Below are positions 51,648-61,027 of a stretch of 64,000 bases of DNA, piece after piece. Source of the DNA: Streptomyces sp. CB03234 (GTDB lineage: Bacteria > Actinomycetota > Actinomycetes > Streptomycetales > Streptomycetaceae). Both the position numbers and the translations under genes were made by a program. Numbering within the stretch: the first letter of the stretch is position 1; each line of letters opens with the position of its first letter. The notes under the pieces were generated by a model. That model was not told the DNA's origin, did not search any database, and was given only the letters and a program-made list of their open reading frames with translations. The DNA is taken from the NCBI RefSeq assembly GCF_001905885.1, contig NZ_LIYH01000002.1:177591-241590 (forward strand), written 5' to 3'.

Positions 51648-53495
51648 ATGTGCGGAATCGTGGGGTACGTCGGCGGGCAGTCGGCGCTTGATGTGGTGAT
51701 CGCGGGCCTCAAGCGGCTCGAGTACCGGGGCTACGACTCGGCCGGTGTCGCGGTGCTCGCCGACGGCTCGATGGCCGCGGCGAAGAAGGCGGGCAAGCTC
51801 GTCAACCTGGAGAAGGAGCTGGTCAGCCGGCCCCTGCCGACCGGGAACGCGGGGATCGGGCACACCCGGTGGGCGACGCACGGCGGGCCGACCGACGCCA
51901 ACGCGCACCCGCACCTCGACAACGCCGGGCGGGTCGCCGTCGTCCACAACGGCATCATCGAGAACTTCGCGCCGCTGCGCGCCGAACTGGCCGAGCGGGG
52001 GCACACCCTGGAGTCCGAGACGGACACCGAGGTCGTCTCGCACCTGCTGGCCGAGTCGTTCTCGTCGTCCGGCGACCTGGCGGAGGCGATGCGGCTGGTG
52101 TGCCGGCGGCTGGAGGGCGCCTTCACCCTCGTCGCCGTGCACGCCGACCAGCCGGACGTGGTCGTCGGCGCGCGGCGCAACTCGCCGCTGGTGGTGGGGG
52201 TCGGGCAGGGCGAGGCGTTCCTCGCCTCGGACGTGGCCGCGTTCATCGCCCACACCCGGTCCGCGATCGAGCTGGGGCAGGACCAGGTGGTGGAGCTGCG
52301 CCGGGACGGGGTGACGGTCACCGACTTCGACGGGGCGCCCGCCGACGTACGCGCGTACCACGTGGACTGGGACGCCTCCGCGGCCGAGAAGGGGGGTTAC
52401 GACTACTTCATGCTCAAGGAGATCGCCGAGCAGCCGAAGGCGGTCGCCGACACGCTCCTGGGCCGTATCGACGCGAGCGGTGCGCTGCGGCTGGACGAGC
52501 TGCGGATCGCCGACGAGGTGCTGCGCGAGGCGCACAAGGTGGTCGTGGTGGCGTGCGGGACGGCGTTCCACGCCGGGCTGATCGCCAAGTACGCCATCGA
52601 GCACTGGACCCGCATCCCGTGCGAGGTGGAGCTGGCCAGCGAGTTCCGCTACCGGGACCCGATCCTGGACCACCGGACGCTGGTGATCGCGATCTCGCAG
52701 TCCGGCGAGACGATGGACACCCTGATGGCGCTGCGGCACGCCCGGGCGCAGGGTGCGCGGGTGCTGGCGATCTGCAACACCAACGGCTCGACGATCCCGC
52801 GCGAGTCGGACGGCGTGCTGTACACGCACGCCGGCCCGGAGGTGGCGGTGGCGTCCACCAAGGCGTTCCTGACGCAGCTCGTGGCCGTGTACCTGCTGGC
52901 GCTGTACCTGGGGCAGTTGCGGGGGACGAAGTGGGGCGACGAGATCCGGGCGGTCGTCAAGGACCTGGCGCGGATCGCGGACGACGTCGACCGGGTCCTG
53001 GAGACCATGGAGCCGGTGCGGGAGCTGGCGCGGTCGCTGGCGGACAAGAACACGGTGCTGTTCCTGGGGCGGCACGTGGGCTATCCGGTGGCGCTGGAGG
53101 GCGCGTTGAAGCTCAAGGAGCTCGCGTACATGCACGCGGAGGGTTTCGCGGCCGGCGAGTTGAAGCACGGACCGATCGCGCTGATCGAGGAGGACCTGCC
53201 GGTCGTGGTCGTGGTGCCGTCCCCGCGCGGCCGGTCGGTGCTGCACGACAAGATCGTGTCGAACATCCAGGAGATCCGGGCGCGCGGCGCCCGCACGATC
53301 GTGATCGCGGAGGAGGGGGACGAGGCGGTGACGCCCTACGCGGACCATTTGATCCGTATCCCGGTGACGCCGGTGCTGTTGCAGCCGATGGTGTCGACGG
53401 TGCCGTTGCAGGTCTTCGCCTGCGAGCTGGCGACGGTACGCGGCAACGAGGTGGACCAGCCGCGCAACCTGGCGAAGTCGGTCACGGTCGAATGA
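51648..53495 (+). CDS. glmS: Glucosamine-fructose-6-phosphate aminotransferase
   Basis: The 615-residue enzyme makes glucosamine 6-phosphate from fructose 6-phosphate and glutamine. The N-terminal glutaminase begins [10 protein letters not shown] with Cys2 as nucleophile, and [10 protein letters not shown] is conserved. Two SIS domains follow ([30 protein letters not shown]). It has the standard length. The stop overlaps the acpS start by 4 nt. Confidence 0.97.
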   Translation: MCGIVGYVGGQSALDVVIAGLKRLEYRGYDSAGVAVLADGSMAAAKKAGKLVNLEKELVSRPLPTGNAGIGHTRWATHGGPTDANAHPHLDNAGRVAVVHNGIIENFAPLRAELAERGHTLESETDTEVVSHLLAESFSSSGDLAEAMRLVCRRLEGAFTLVAVHADQPDVVVGARRNSPLVVGVGQGEAFLASDVAAFIAHTRSAIELGQDQVVELRRDGVTVTDFDGAPADVRAYHVDWDASAAEKGGYDYFMLKEIAEQPKAVADTLLGRIDASGALRLDELRIADEVLREAHKVVVVACGTAFHAGLIAKYAIEHWTRIPCEVELASEFRYRDPILDHRTLVIAISQSGETMDTLMALRHARAQGARVLAICNTNGSTIPRESDGVLYTHAGPEVAVASTKAFLTQLVAVYLLALYLGQLRGTKWGDEIRAVVKDLARIADDVDRVLETMEPVRELARSLADKNTVLFLGRHVGYPVALEGALKLKELAYMHAEGFAAGELKHGPIALIEEDLPVVVVVPSPRGRSVLHDKIVSNIQEIRARGARTIVIAEEGDEAVTPYADHLIRIPVTPVLLQPMVSTVPLQVFACELATVRGNEVDQPRNLAKSVTVE

Positions 53496-53860
53496 TCATC
53501 GGGGTGGGGATCGACGTGGCGGAGATCGACCGGTTCGCGGCGGCGATGGAGCGTACGCCGCACATGGCGCAGCGGCTGTTCCTGGAGCGGGAGTTGCTCC
53601 TGCCGAGCGGGGAGCGGCGCGGTATCGCCTCGCTCGCGGCGCGGTTCGCGGCGAAGGAGGCGATCGCGAAGGCGCTCGGCGCGCCGGCCGGGCTGCACTG
53701 GACGGACGCGGAGGTGTACGTCGAGGACAGTGGGCAGCCCCGGCTGCGGGTGCGCGGCACGGTCGCGGCGCGCGCCGCCGAGCTGGGCGTACGGCACTGG
53801 CACGTATCGCTCAGCCATGACGCGGGGGTGGCGTCGGCCGTGGTGATCGCGGAGGGTTGA
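53492..53860 (+). CDS. acpS: Holo-[acyl-carrier-protein] synthase
   Basis: The 122-residue enzyme attaches 4'-phosphopantetheine to acyl carrier proteins. Motifs are [14 protein letters not shown] (metal Asp) and [13 protein letters not shown] (Lys/Glu). The ATG at 53492 overlaps the glmS stop (ATGA). nnr follows after 4 nt. Confidence 0.96.
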   Translation: MIIGVGIDVAEIDRFAAAMERTPHMAQRLFLERELLLPSGERRGIASLAARFAAKEAIAKALGAPAGLHWTDAEVYVEDSGQPRLRVRGTVAARAAELGVRHWHVSLSHDAGVASAVVIAEG

Positions 53861-53864
53861 GCCC

Positions 53865-55280
53865 ATGCGTACCGCTTACCGCGTGGAGACCGTACGGGCC
53901 GCCGAGGCCGCGTTGATGGCGACGCTGCCGGAGGGCGCGCTGATGCAGCGGGCGGCGGCGGGGCTGGCCGCCGCGTGCGCCGGGCTGCTCGGCCGGGTGT
54001 ACGGCGCCCGGGTGGTGCTGCTCGTGGGCAGCGGCGACAACGGGGGCGACGCGCTGTACGCGGGCGCCCGGCTGGCGCGCCGGGGCGCGCGCGTGTCGGC
54101 GGTGCTGCTGGGCTCGCGCGCCCACGAGGGCGGGCTGGGCGCGCTGACGGGGGCCGGAGGCCGGGTGGCCGAGGACGCCCTCCGAGTGCTGGAGCGGGCC
54201 GACCTGGTCCTGGACGGCATCACCGGGATCGGCGGGCGCGGCGGGCTGCGGCCGGAGGCCGTGGACGTGGTCCGGGCGGCGCGGGACTCGGCGGCCGTCG
54301 TGGTGGCCGTCGACCTGCCGAGCGGCGTGGACGCCGACACGGGGGAGGTGCACGGGGAGGCGGTGCGGGCGGACGCGACGGTGACGTTCGGGGCGTACAA
54401 GCCGGGGCTGCTGATCGACCCGGCGCGGGAGCACGCCGGGGCGCTGCGGCTCGTGGACATCGGCCTCGCCCTCCCTTCGGCGCCGGACGTCGAGGCCCTC
54501 CAGCACCTGGACGTGGCGCGGCTGTTGCCGGTCCCGGCGGGGGAGAGCGACAAGTACCGGCGCGGCGTGGTCGGTGTCGTCGCCGGCTCGGCGCGCTACC
54601 CGGGCGCGGCCGTCCTCGCGGTGTCGGGCGCGCTGCGGGGCGGCGCCGGGGCGGTGCGGTACGTCGGGCCGGCCGGCGACGCGGTGCTCGCGCGCCACCC
54701 GGAGACGCTGGTGCACGCGGGGCCTCCCGGGAAGGCGGGGCGCGTCCAGGCGTGGGTGATCGGGCCGGGCCTGGGCGACACGCCGGGCGCGGACGACGTC
54801 CTCGGCTCGGACGTCCCCGTCCTGGTGGACGCCGACGGACTGCGCAACCTCGACCCCGCGGCGGTGCGCTCCCGCCCGGCGCCCACGGTCCTCACCCCGC
54901 ACGCGGGCGAGGCGGCGGCCCTCCTGGGCACCGCCCGGGAGGACGTGGAGTCGCGGCGCCTGGAGGCGGTCCGGGAACTGGCGGGACGCTACGGGGCGAC
55001 GGTGCTGCTCAAAGGCTCGACGACCCTCGTCGCCTCGGCCGACGGCCCGGTACGCGTCAACCCCACGGGCACGCCCTGGCTCGCCACCGCCGGCAGCGGC
55101 GACGTCCTGTCGGGCCTCGCGGGCTCCCTGCTGGCCGCCGGCCTCGCCGCGCGCGACGCCGCGTCGGTCGCCGCCTACCTCCACGGCCTGGCGGCCCGCC
55201 GCGCCGCCCGCGACGCCCCCATCGCGGCGTACGACGTGGCAGAGGCGCTCCCGGGGGCGTGGCGGGACGTGCGGGGCTGA
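53865..55280 (+). CDS. nnr: Bifunctional NAD(P)HX epimerase/dehydratase
   Basis: The 471-residue enzyme repairs hydrated NADH and NADPH. The N-terminal YjeF-type epimerase has VGSGDNGGDALYAG and VDLPSGVDADTG. The C-terminal kinase-like dehydratase has LTPHAGEAAALLG and GTPWLATAGSGDVLSGLAG, with the usual nucleotide-binding GSGD. It fits the acpS-nnr-alr order of Streptomyces. The product call is firm; the exact symbol varies between databases. Confidence 0.95.
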   Translation: MRTAYRVETVRAAEAALMATLPEGALMQRAAAGLAAACAGLLGRVYGARVVLLVGSGDNGGDALYAGARLARRGARVSAVLLGSRAHEGGLGALTGAGGRVAEDALRVLERADLVLDGITGIGGRGGLRPEAVDVVRAARDSAAVVVAVDLPSGVDADTGEVHGEAVRADATVTFGAYKPGLLIDPAREHAGALRLVDIGLALPSAPDVEALQHLDVARLLPVPAGESDKYRRGVVGVVAGSARYPGAAVLAVSGALRGGAGAVRYVGPAGDAVLARHPETLVHAGPPGKAGRVQAWVIGPGLGDTPGADDVLGSDVPVLVDADGLRNLDPAAVRSRPAPTVLTPHAGEAAALLGTAREDVESRRLEAVRELAGRYGATVLLKGSTTLVASADGPVRVNPTGTPWLATAGSGDVLSGLAGSLLAAGLAARDAASVAAYLHGLAARRAARDAPIAAYDVAEALPGAWRDVRG

Positions 55281-55447
55281 GGGCCGCTCCGGAAGCCGGG
55301 GGCCCGCACCGGGGCGCTCCCCAGGCGCTGTCCCGCCCCGCCCTCCCGGCCGGAAGCCGGGCTCCCGGGACCTGAAGTACGGGGCCTTCCGGGGGCGTGG
55401 GCGGGGACACAGGGGAGGTGGGGCGTGCACCTGAGAGACTGGGCGCG

Positions 55448-56593
55448 ATGAGTGAGACACCGCAGACCCTTCGCGCCCGCGCCGAGATCGATCTCGGGGC
55501 GTTGCGCGCCAATGTGCGTACCCTGCGGGGGCGCGTGGGGACGGACGTTCAGGTCATGGGCGTCGTGAAGGCCGACGCGTACGGGCACGGGGCCGTGCCC
55601 TGTGCGCGGGCGGCGCTGGAGGCCGGGGCCACCTGGCTCGGCACCGCCACGCCGCACGAGGCGCTCGCGCTGCGGGCCGCCGGAATCGACGCGCCCGTCC
55701 TGTGCTGGCTGTGGACGCCCGGGGACCCCTGGGACGACGGCATCCGGGCCGGCCTGGACATGACCGTGAGCGGCATGTGGGCCCTGGACGAGGTCAAGGA
55801 GGCCGCGCGCCGGACCGCACAGCCGGCGCGCGTCCAGCTCAAGGCCGACACCGGGCTCGGCCGCAACGGCTGCCAGCCCGCCGACTGGCCCCGGCTCGTC
55901 GGCGAGGCCCTGGCGGCCCAGGCCGAGGGCCTGCTGAAGGTCACCGGCATCTGGTCGCACTTCGCGTGCGCGGACGAGCCCGGTCACCCCTCCATCGGCG
56001 CCCAGCTGGAGACGTTCCACGAGATGCTGACGTACGCCGAGAAGGCGGGCGTCGAGCCCGAGGTGCGGCACATGGCCAACTCCCCGGCCACGCTCACCCT
56101 CCCCGAGACGTACTTCGACCTCGTACGGCCCGGCATCGCGATGTACGGCGTCTCGCCCGGCCCGGAGCTCGGGACCGCGGCCGACTTCGGGCTGCGGCCC
56201 GTCATGCGGCTGGTGGGGAGCGTCGCGCTCGTCAAGGACGTACCGCCCGGCCACGGCGTCAGTTACGGGCACCACTACGTCACCGAGCGCGCCACCACCC
56301 TCGGCCTCGTCCCCCTCGGGTACGCCGACGGCATCCCGCGCCACGCGTCCGGACGCGGCCCGGTGCTGGTCGGCGGCAAGGTGCGGACGGTGGCCGGGCG
56401 GGTCGCGATGGACCAGTTCGTCGTCGACCTCCAGGGGGACGCCGTCGAGCCCGGTGCACAAGCCGTGCTGTTCGGGGCAGGTGATGACGGTGAGCCGACC
56501 GCCGAGGACTGGGCACGCGCCGCGGACACGATCGCGTACGAGATCGTGACGCGCATCGGTTCGCGGGTACCACGCGTCTACCTGAACGAGTAG
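55448..56593 (+). CDS. alr: Alanine racemase
   Basis: The 381-residue PLP enzyme makes D-alanine for peptidoglycan. The PLP lysine is in VVKADAYGHGA near residue 40, and the opposite active-site tyrosine is probably in VSYGHHYVTE (about 277-286). The start is ATG 55448 (MSETPQTLRARAE); an upstream frame from 55397 is weak. Also important in D-cycloserine action. The hydrolase follows after 24 nt. Confidence 0.96.
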   Translation: MSETPQTLRARAEIDLGALRANVRTLRGRVGTDVQVMGVVKADAYGHGAVPCARAALEAGATWLGTATPHEALALRAAGIDAPVLCWLWTPGDPWDDGIRAGLDMTVSGMWALDEVKEAARRTAQPARVQLKADTGLGRNGCQPADWPRLVGEALAAQAEGLLKVTGIWSHFACADEPGHPSIGAQLETFHEMLTYAEKAGVEPEVRHMANSPATLTLPETYFDLVRPGIAMYGVSPGPELGTAADFGLRPVMRLVGSVALVKDVPPGHGVSYGHHYVTERATTLGLVPLGYADGIPRHASGRGPVLVGGKVRTVAGRVAMDQFVVDLQGDAVEPGAQAVLFGAGDDGEPTAEDWARAADTIAYEIVTRIGSRVPRVYLNE

Positions 56594-56617
56594 CGGGAGC
56601 CTTAAGGAGCAGCCGTA

Positions 56618-57847
56618 GTGAGTGAGACCAGTTCGGTGGACGCGGCGGAAGCGATTTCCGCGGCGGCCGGCGCGGCCGGCAATTGGCGCCGCGCCGGTGT
56701 CGCCGGGGCCGCGATAGGAGTGATCGCGGCGGGCGCGGCGGCCGGTGTCGCCCTCGAACGGCTCACCGTCGGGCGCGGCATGCGCCGCAAGGCGCGCCTC
56801 GCGCTGGACGCCGCCGGTCCGTACGGCTCGCTGCGCGGCACCCCGGGCCGGGCCGAGGCCGACGACGGCACCGAGCTGTACTACGAGGTCGACGAGGTGG
56901 AGGCGGAGTCCGGCGCGCCGCGCCGCCGCCGGCTCTTCGGGCGCCGGGAGCCCGCCCCCGTCACGGTCGTCTTCAGCCACGGCTACTGCCTCAACCAGGA
57001 CTCCTGGCACTTCCAGCGTGCCGCCCTGCGCGGGCTGGTCCGCACGGTCCACTGGGACCAGCGCAGCCACGGCCGTTCCGGGCGGGGCGCCGCCCAGCGC
57101 GGGCCCGACCGGGTGCCGGTCTCCATCGACCAGCTCGGCCGCGACCTGAAGGCGGTCATCGACGCGGCCGCCCCCGAGGGGCCGCTGGTACTGGTGGGGC
57201 ACTCGATGGGCGGCATGACGGTGATGGCGCTGGCCGAGCAGTACCCGGAGCTGATCCGCGAGCGGGTCGTCGGCGTCGCCTTCGTCGGTACGTCGTGCGG
57301 CAACCTCGGCGAGGTCAACTACGGGCTGCCGGTCGCGGGCGTGAACGCCGTACGCCGGGTGCTGCCGGGTGTGCTGCGGGCGCTGGGCTCGCAGGCGGAG
57401 CTGGTGGAACGGGGCCGCCGGGCGACGGCGGATCTGTTCGCGGGGCTCATCAAGCGCTATTCGTTCTCGTCGAGGGACGTGGACCCGGCGGTCGCCCGGT
57501 TCGCCGAGCGGATGATCGAGGGGACACCCATCGACGTGGTCGCCGAGTTCTACCCGGCGTTCACCGAGCACGACAAGGCGGAGGCGCTGAGCATCTTCGC
57601 CGAGGTGCCGGTGCTGGCGCTCGCCGGCGACCAGGACCTGGTCACGCCCAGCTCCCACACGGAGGCGATCGCGGACCTGCTGCCGGACGCCGAGCTGGTC
57701 ATAGTGCCCGACGGCGGGCACCTGGTGATGCTGGAGCACCCGGAGGCGGTCACCGACCGGCTCGCGGACCTGCTGGTACGGGTGGGCGCGGTACCGTCAG
57801 CGACTAACGTTGGCACGTATGGAAGCACCGCACAGCCCGGCGGCTGA
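56618..57847 (+). CDS. Membrane-associated alpha/beta hydrolase
   Basis: The 409-residue protein starts with GTG behind AAGGAGC. An N-terminal hydrophobic helix (GVAGAAIGVIAAGAAAGVAL) may anchor it. The alpha/beta fold shows the oxyanion VVFSHGYCLNQDSW, nucleophile Ser in VGHSMGGM, and the later Asp (AGDQDLVTP) and His (PDGGHLVML). The substrate is unknown. Its 3' end overlaps tsaE by 29 nt. Confidence 0.9.
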   Translation: MSETSSVDAAEAISAAAGAAGNWRRAGVAGAAIGVIAAGAAAGVALERLTVGRGMRRKARLALDAAGPYGSLRGTPGRAEADDGTELYYEVDEVEAESGAPRRRRLFGRREPAPVTVVFSHGYCLNQDSWHFQRAALRGLVRTVHWDQRSHGRSGRGAAQRGPDRVPVSIDQLGRDLKAVIDAAAPEGPLVLVGHSMGGMTVMALAEQYPELIRERVVGVAFVGTSCGNLGEVNYGLPVAGVNAVRRVLPGVLRALGSQAELVERGRRATADLFAGLIKRYSFSSRDVDPAVARFAERMIEGTPIDVVAEFYPAFTEHDKAEALSIFAEVPVLALAGDQDLVTPSSHTEAIADLLPDAELVIVPDGGHLVMLEHPEAVTDRLADLLVRVGAVPSATNVGTYGSTAQPGG

Positions 57848-58334
57848 GCCCGCCGGCCCCGTCGCCCGATTCACCCTCCACGCACCTGAGCAGACGCAGG
57901 AGCTGGGCCGCACGCTCGCCAAACTGCTGCGCCCCGGTGACCTCGTCATGCTCACCGGCGAGCTCGGCGCCGGCAAGACGACGCTGACGCGCGGGCTCGG
58001 CGAAGGCCTGGGGGTGCGCGGCGCGGTGACGTCCCCGACGTTCGTCATCGCACGCGTCCACCCGTCGCTGGTGGGCGGCCCCGCGCTCGTCCACGTCGAC
58101 GCCTACCGCCTGGGCGGCGGACTCGACGAGATGGAGGACCTCGACCTCGACGTGTCGCTGCCCGAGTCGGTGGTGGTCGTGGAGTGGGGCGAGGGCAAGG
58201 TGGAGGACCTCACGGAGGACCGGCTGCACGTCGTCATCCACCGGGTCGTCGGGTCCACGGACGACGAGCGGCGGGTCGTGACGCTGACGGGGTACGGGGC
58301 GCGCTGGGCGGGCGTGGACCTGGCGCTGGGGTGA
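57819..58334 (+). CDS. tsaE: tRNA t6A biosynthesis ATPase TsaE
   Basis: The 171-residue ATPase has Walker A GELGAGKTTLTRGLG, followed by VTSPTFVIA, HVDAYRLGG and VVVEWGE. It works with TsaB and TsaD to make threonylcarbamoyladenosine on tRNA. ATG 57819 is chosen; a TTG three codons earlier is also in frame. Confidence 0.95.
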   Translation: MEAPHSPAAEPAGPVARFTLHAPEQTQELGRTLAKLLRPGDLVMLTGELGAGKTTLTRGLGEGLGVRGAVTSPTFVIARVHPSLVGGPALVHVDAYRLGGGLDEMEDLDLDVSLPESVVVVEWGEGKVEDLTEDRLHVVIHRVVGSTDDERRVVTLTGYGARWAGVDLALG

Positions 58335-58426
58335 CCGGTCGCCGACCGCGCGCCGTACTTTCCGACAAGACGTCGGCATAATGTTGCGCCGTACCTCCGA
58401 GGCGTGGTCACATGGATACCAGGACC

Positions 58427-58446
58427 TGGTTAGGTCTACCTAACCA
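58427..58446. promoter_or_regulatory. 9-bp inverted repeat upstream of small ORF
   Basis: TGGTTAGGT-CT-ACCTAACCA is a perfect two-base-spaced palindrome 30 nt upstream of the small gene. It resembles DtxR/IdeR-type iron boxes in part (TTAGGT/ACCTAA). Regulator unknown. Confidence 0.45.
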
Positions 58447-58476
58447 CGCCTGCCCCCGGAGCCCGAGGAGGCGACC

Positions 58477-58677
58477 ATGCCGACGTCGAAGCAGCAGGAT
58501 GTGTCGATGCGCGATCTGCTGGCCTCGTGCGCGGCGGCCAGCGCCGTCTCCACACCACCCCGGACCGATGCCGACCCCGAGGACGCGGCCACCGCGGACG
58601 ACGCCTGGGACGTCACCGACGTCACCGACGCCCCCGAGCCCCGCGAGGCCGCCCCGGAGCGGCGCCGCGCGGCGTAG
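58477..58677 (+). CDS. Small acidic protein of unknown function
   Basis: The 66-residue protein (MPTSKQQDVSMRDLLASCAAA) starts with ATG behind GAGGAGGCG, a strong ribosome binding site. It is Ala/Asp-rich and ends RRRAA. No domain or signal peptide is clear. Its good start and an upstream palindrome suggest it is real. Confidence 0.6.
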   Translation: MPTSKQQDVSMRDLLASCAAASAVSTPPRTDADPEDAATADDAWDVTDVTDAPEPREAAPERRRAA

Positions 58678-59192
58678 GGGGCGCATCGGTACGCCGACCG
58701 CGCACTGGGCAAGCCGCGTGCGCCCCGGCCGGGGCGTGCCGCACCGCGCGGGTCGCTCGCGCCGCCACGGGGACCGCCCCGCGCGCCCGGCGGCGCACAC
58801 GACGGCGCCGCACCGGGCTGCGTGCCCGCCCGGTGCCGTGTGACCGGCTGCGCACCGCACGCGCCTGCGTGCACCAGGGCCGCGTGGCGCCCAGGACCAG
58901 GTGCCGCGTACGTGGCCGGGCTGTGCGTCCGCCCGAGCCGGCCCACGGCCGCGTACCGCGTACCGCGTACGGTGCGCGTACCGTACACGCCTGCGTGCCC
59001 CAAGGCCGCGTGGCGCCAGGGCCACGTGCCGCGTCCGGTCGCCGTACCGCCTGAGGGACCCGCGTACGTGGCCGGGCTGTGCGCCGGCCGGGGTGGTGTG
59101 AGTCCGAGCCGGCCCAGGGCCGCGTACCGCGCAAGGCCGCGTGCAGGTGGGGCCGGGGCGGCGCGCCGCGTCGGGCCGTGTGGGGCGGGTGG
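58678..59192. repeat. GC-rich region with diverged direct repeats
   Basis: No gene is supported, although long frames run through it. Two similar blocks are seen at about 58866-58960 and 59001-59130: each has CCTGCGTGC, GGCCGCGTGGCGCC, GCGTACGTGGCCGGGCTGTG and GAGCCGGCCCA. They have drifted by small changes. Confidence 0.6.
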
Positions 59193-59759
59193 TCAGGGGA
59201 CGACGACGACCTTGGAGTTGACCGTCGCGAACGTCCACATCGCGTTTCCGTCCGCCCGCTTCATGCGGATCCCGCCCGTCCGGCGCGTCGGGTCCGGGCT
59301 GGCCATCGAGCCGTCGACCGCCGCGCTGAAGCCGATCGTCACGCCGTCGACGCTCGTGAACCGCACGACGTGCTCGATCTGGACGCCGTCCGATCCCGGC
59401 ACGGTGCCGGAGCGGGACGTCACGGCGTACGTGCCCGGGGCCGGGTTGACCGTGCTCGGCATCACCGGGAACGTCCGCGTCACCGTGTCCTTCTCGCCCA
59501 CCAGCCACACCCGCCGCTCGCCGAGCGAGTACACCACCCGTACACCCGTGCCCGACTGCTTCGGCAGTGCGAGCGCGGGGTCGGCCGGCTGCTTGGGCAC
59601 GCCGCCCGGCGCCGGGGCCGACGGCGAGGCGGCCGGGGCGGGAGACGTCTCCGACAGGTCGGCGGGGACGTTGGCCGACGCCTGGTAGGCGAGGAAGGCG
59701 ACCGCGGCCATGGCCGCCGCGGTGAGCCCGGCCACGAATCCCGAGCTGCTCCTTGCCAC
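59193..59759 (-). CDS. L,D-transpeptidase-like protein lacking the catalytic Cys
   Basis: The 188-residue protein is taken to start at GTG 59759 behind GGGAGAGG. It has a membrane anchor or signal (FVAGLTAAAMAAVAFLAYQA), a Pro/Ala linker, and a YkuD-like domain (about 72-188) with VVYSLGERRVWLVGE and PGTYAVTSR. The usual active-site SHGCVRM is replaced by RTGGIRMKRADG (about 160-171), so Gly stands where Cys is needed. It is probably not a transpeptidase, perhaps a binding protein. The start is uncertain; GTG 59771 is also possible. Confidence 0.7.
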   Translation of the reverse strand: MARSSSGFVAGLTAAAMAAVAFLAYQASANVPADLSETSPAPAASPSAPAPGGVPKQPADPALALPKQSGTGVRVVYSLGERRVWLVGEKDTVTRTFPVMPSTVNPAPGTYAVTSRSGTVPGSDGVQIEHVVRFTSVDGVTIGFSAAVDGSMASPDPTRRTGGIRMKRADGNAMWTFATVNSKVVVVP

Positions 59760-59864
59760 GCTGCTGCCCACCTCTCCCACGTACGTATGCGGTGTGACCG
59801 TAGCAGGAACGCGCGCGTGGACCGGGGCGCCGTGCCCGCCGCCACGGAGCCGTAGGCTGTTTGC

Positions 59865-60521
59865 GTGCTCTTGCTCGCCATGGATACCGCCACACCCGCC
59901 GTCACCGTCGCCCTCCATGACGGGGACTCCGTCCTCGCCGGGTCCACCCAGGTGGACGCCCGCCGCCACGGGGAGCTGCTGCTGCCCGCCGTCCACCGGG
60001 TCTTCCGCGAAGCCGGGCTGAAGCTCGACGCCGTGACCGGCATCGTCGTGGGCGTCGGGCCCGGCCCGTACACCGGTCTCAGGGTCGGGCTGGTGACCGC
60101 GGCCACCTTCGCGTCGGCGCTCGGCGGCGTACCGGTGCACGGCCTGTGCACCCTCGACGGACTCGCGTACGCCTCCGGGATCGACGAACCGTTCGTCGTG
60201 GCGTCGGACGCGCGCCGCAAGGAGGTCTACTGGGCGCGGTACGACAACTGCCGTACGCGCGCGACCGACCCCGCCGTCGACCGGCCCGCCGACATCGCCC
60301 AGCAGGTCGCCGGCCTCCCGGCGGTCGGCGCCGGCGCGCGGCTGTACGGCGAGGTGTTCCCGGACGCCCGCGACCCCGAGCACCAGTCGGCGGCCGCGCT
60401 CGCCGCGCTGGCGGCCGAGCGGCTGAAGGCGGGCGAGGGGTTCCTCGAACCGCGGCCGCTGTACCTGCGCCGCCCCGACGCCCAGGTGCCGAAGAACTAC
60501 AAGGTGGTCACCCCGAAGTGA
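59865..60521 (+). CDS. tsaB: tRNA t6A biosynthesis protein TsaB
   Basis: The 218-residue protein begins MLLLAMDTATPAVTVALHDG and has the TsaB features VGVGPGPYTGLRVGL and DARRKEVYWARY. It pairs with TsaD in t6A formation. The start is GTG at 59865. Its stop overlaps the rimI start by 3 nt or so. Confidence 0.95.
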   Translation: MLLLAMDTATPAVTVALHDGDSVLAGSTQVDARRHGELLLPAVHRVFREAGLKLDAVTGIVVGVGPGPYTGLRVGLVTAATFASALGGVPVHGLCTLDGLAYASGIDEPFVVASDARRKEVYWARYDNCRTRATDPAVDRPADIAQQVAGLPAVGAGARLYGEVFPDARDPEHQSAAALAALAAERLKAGEGFLEPRPLYLRRPDAQVPKNYKVVTPK

Positions 60522-61027
60522 CCGACGTGACCGACGTGACCGCGGTGCTTCGTGAGATGCGCTGGTGGGACATCGCGCCGGTGCTGGAGCTGGAACGGGA
60601 GCTGTTCCCCGACGACGCCTGGTCGGAGGGCATGTTCTGGTCCGAGCTCGCCCACGCGCGCGGCCCGCACGCCACTCGCCGCTACGTCGTCGCCGAGGCC
60701 CCGGACGGCCGGATCACCGGGTACGCGGGGCTGGCGGCGGCCGGCGGACTCGGCGACGTACAGACCATCGCCGTCGCCCGCGACCAGTGGGGCACCGGGC
60801 TCGGCGCCCGGCTGCTCACGGACCTGCTCCAGCACGCCACCGCCTTCGAGTGCGACGAGGTCCTGCTCGAGGTGCGCGTGGACAACACCCGCGCCCAGAA
60901 GCTGTACGAGCGCTTCGGCTTCGAGCCGATCGGCTTCCGCCGCGGCTACTACCAGCCGGGCAACATCGACGCGCTCGTCATGCGCCTGAACGTACACAAC
61001 GTACAAGGAACTGAGAGTCATGGCTGA
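60518..61027 (+). CDS. rimI: Ribosomal protein alanine acetyltransferase (GNAT)
   Basis: The 169-residue GNAT protein has the acetyl-CoA loop [15 protein letters not shown] and the C-terminal [23 protein letters not shown]. The first codons repeat GTGACCGAC, so GTG 60518, 60527 or 60536 could be the start. RimI usually acetylates S18, and the gene is commonly found with tsaB and tsaD. It overlaps tsaD by 8 nt. Confidence 0.92.
   Translation: MTDVTDVTAVLREMRWWDIAPVLELERELFPDDAWSEGMFWSELAHARGPHATRRYVVAEAPDGRITGYAGLAAAGGLGDVQTIAVARDQWGTGLGARLLTDLLQHATAFECDEVLLEVRVDNTRAQKLYERFGFEPIGFRRGYYQPGNIDALVMRLNVHNVQGTESHG

Noticed and set aside
48581..51712. 1043-codon extension of coaA
   Set aside because: Only the first 327 C-terminal-most codons are coaA; the rest is antisense to the ABC transporter.
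58822..59688. 288-codon plus-strand frame across the GC-rich repeats
   Set aside because: It runs antisense through the L,D-transpeptidase-like gene and consists mainly of repeat-derived codons.
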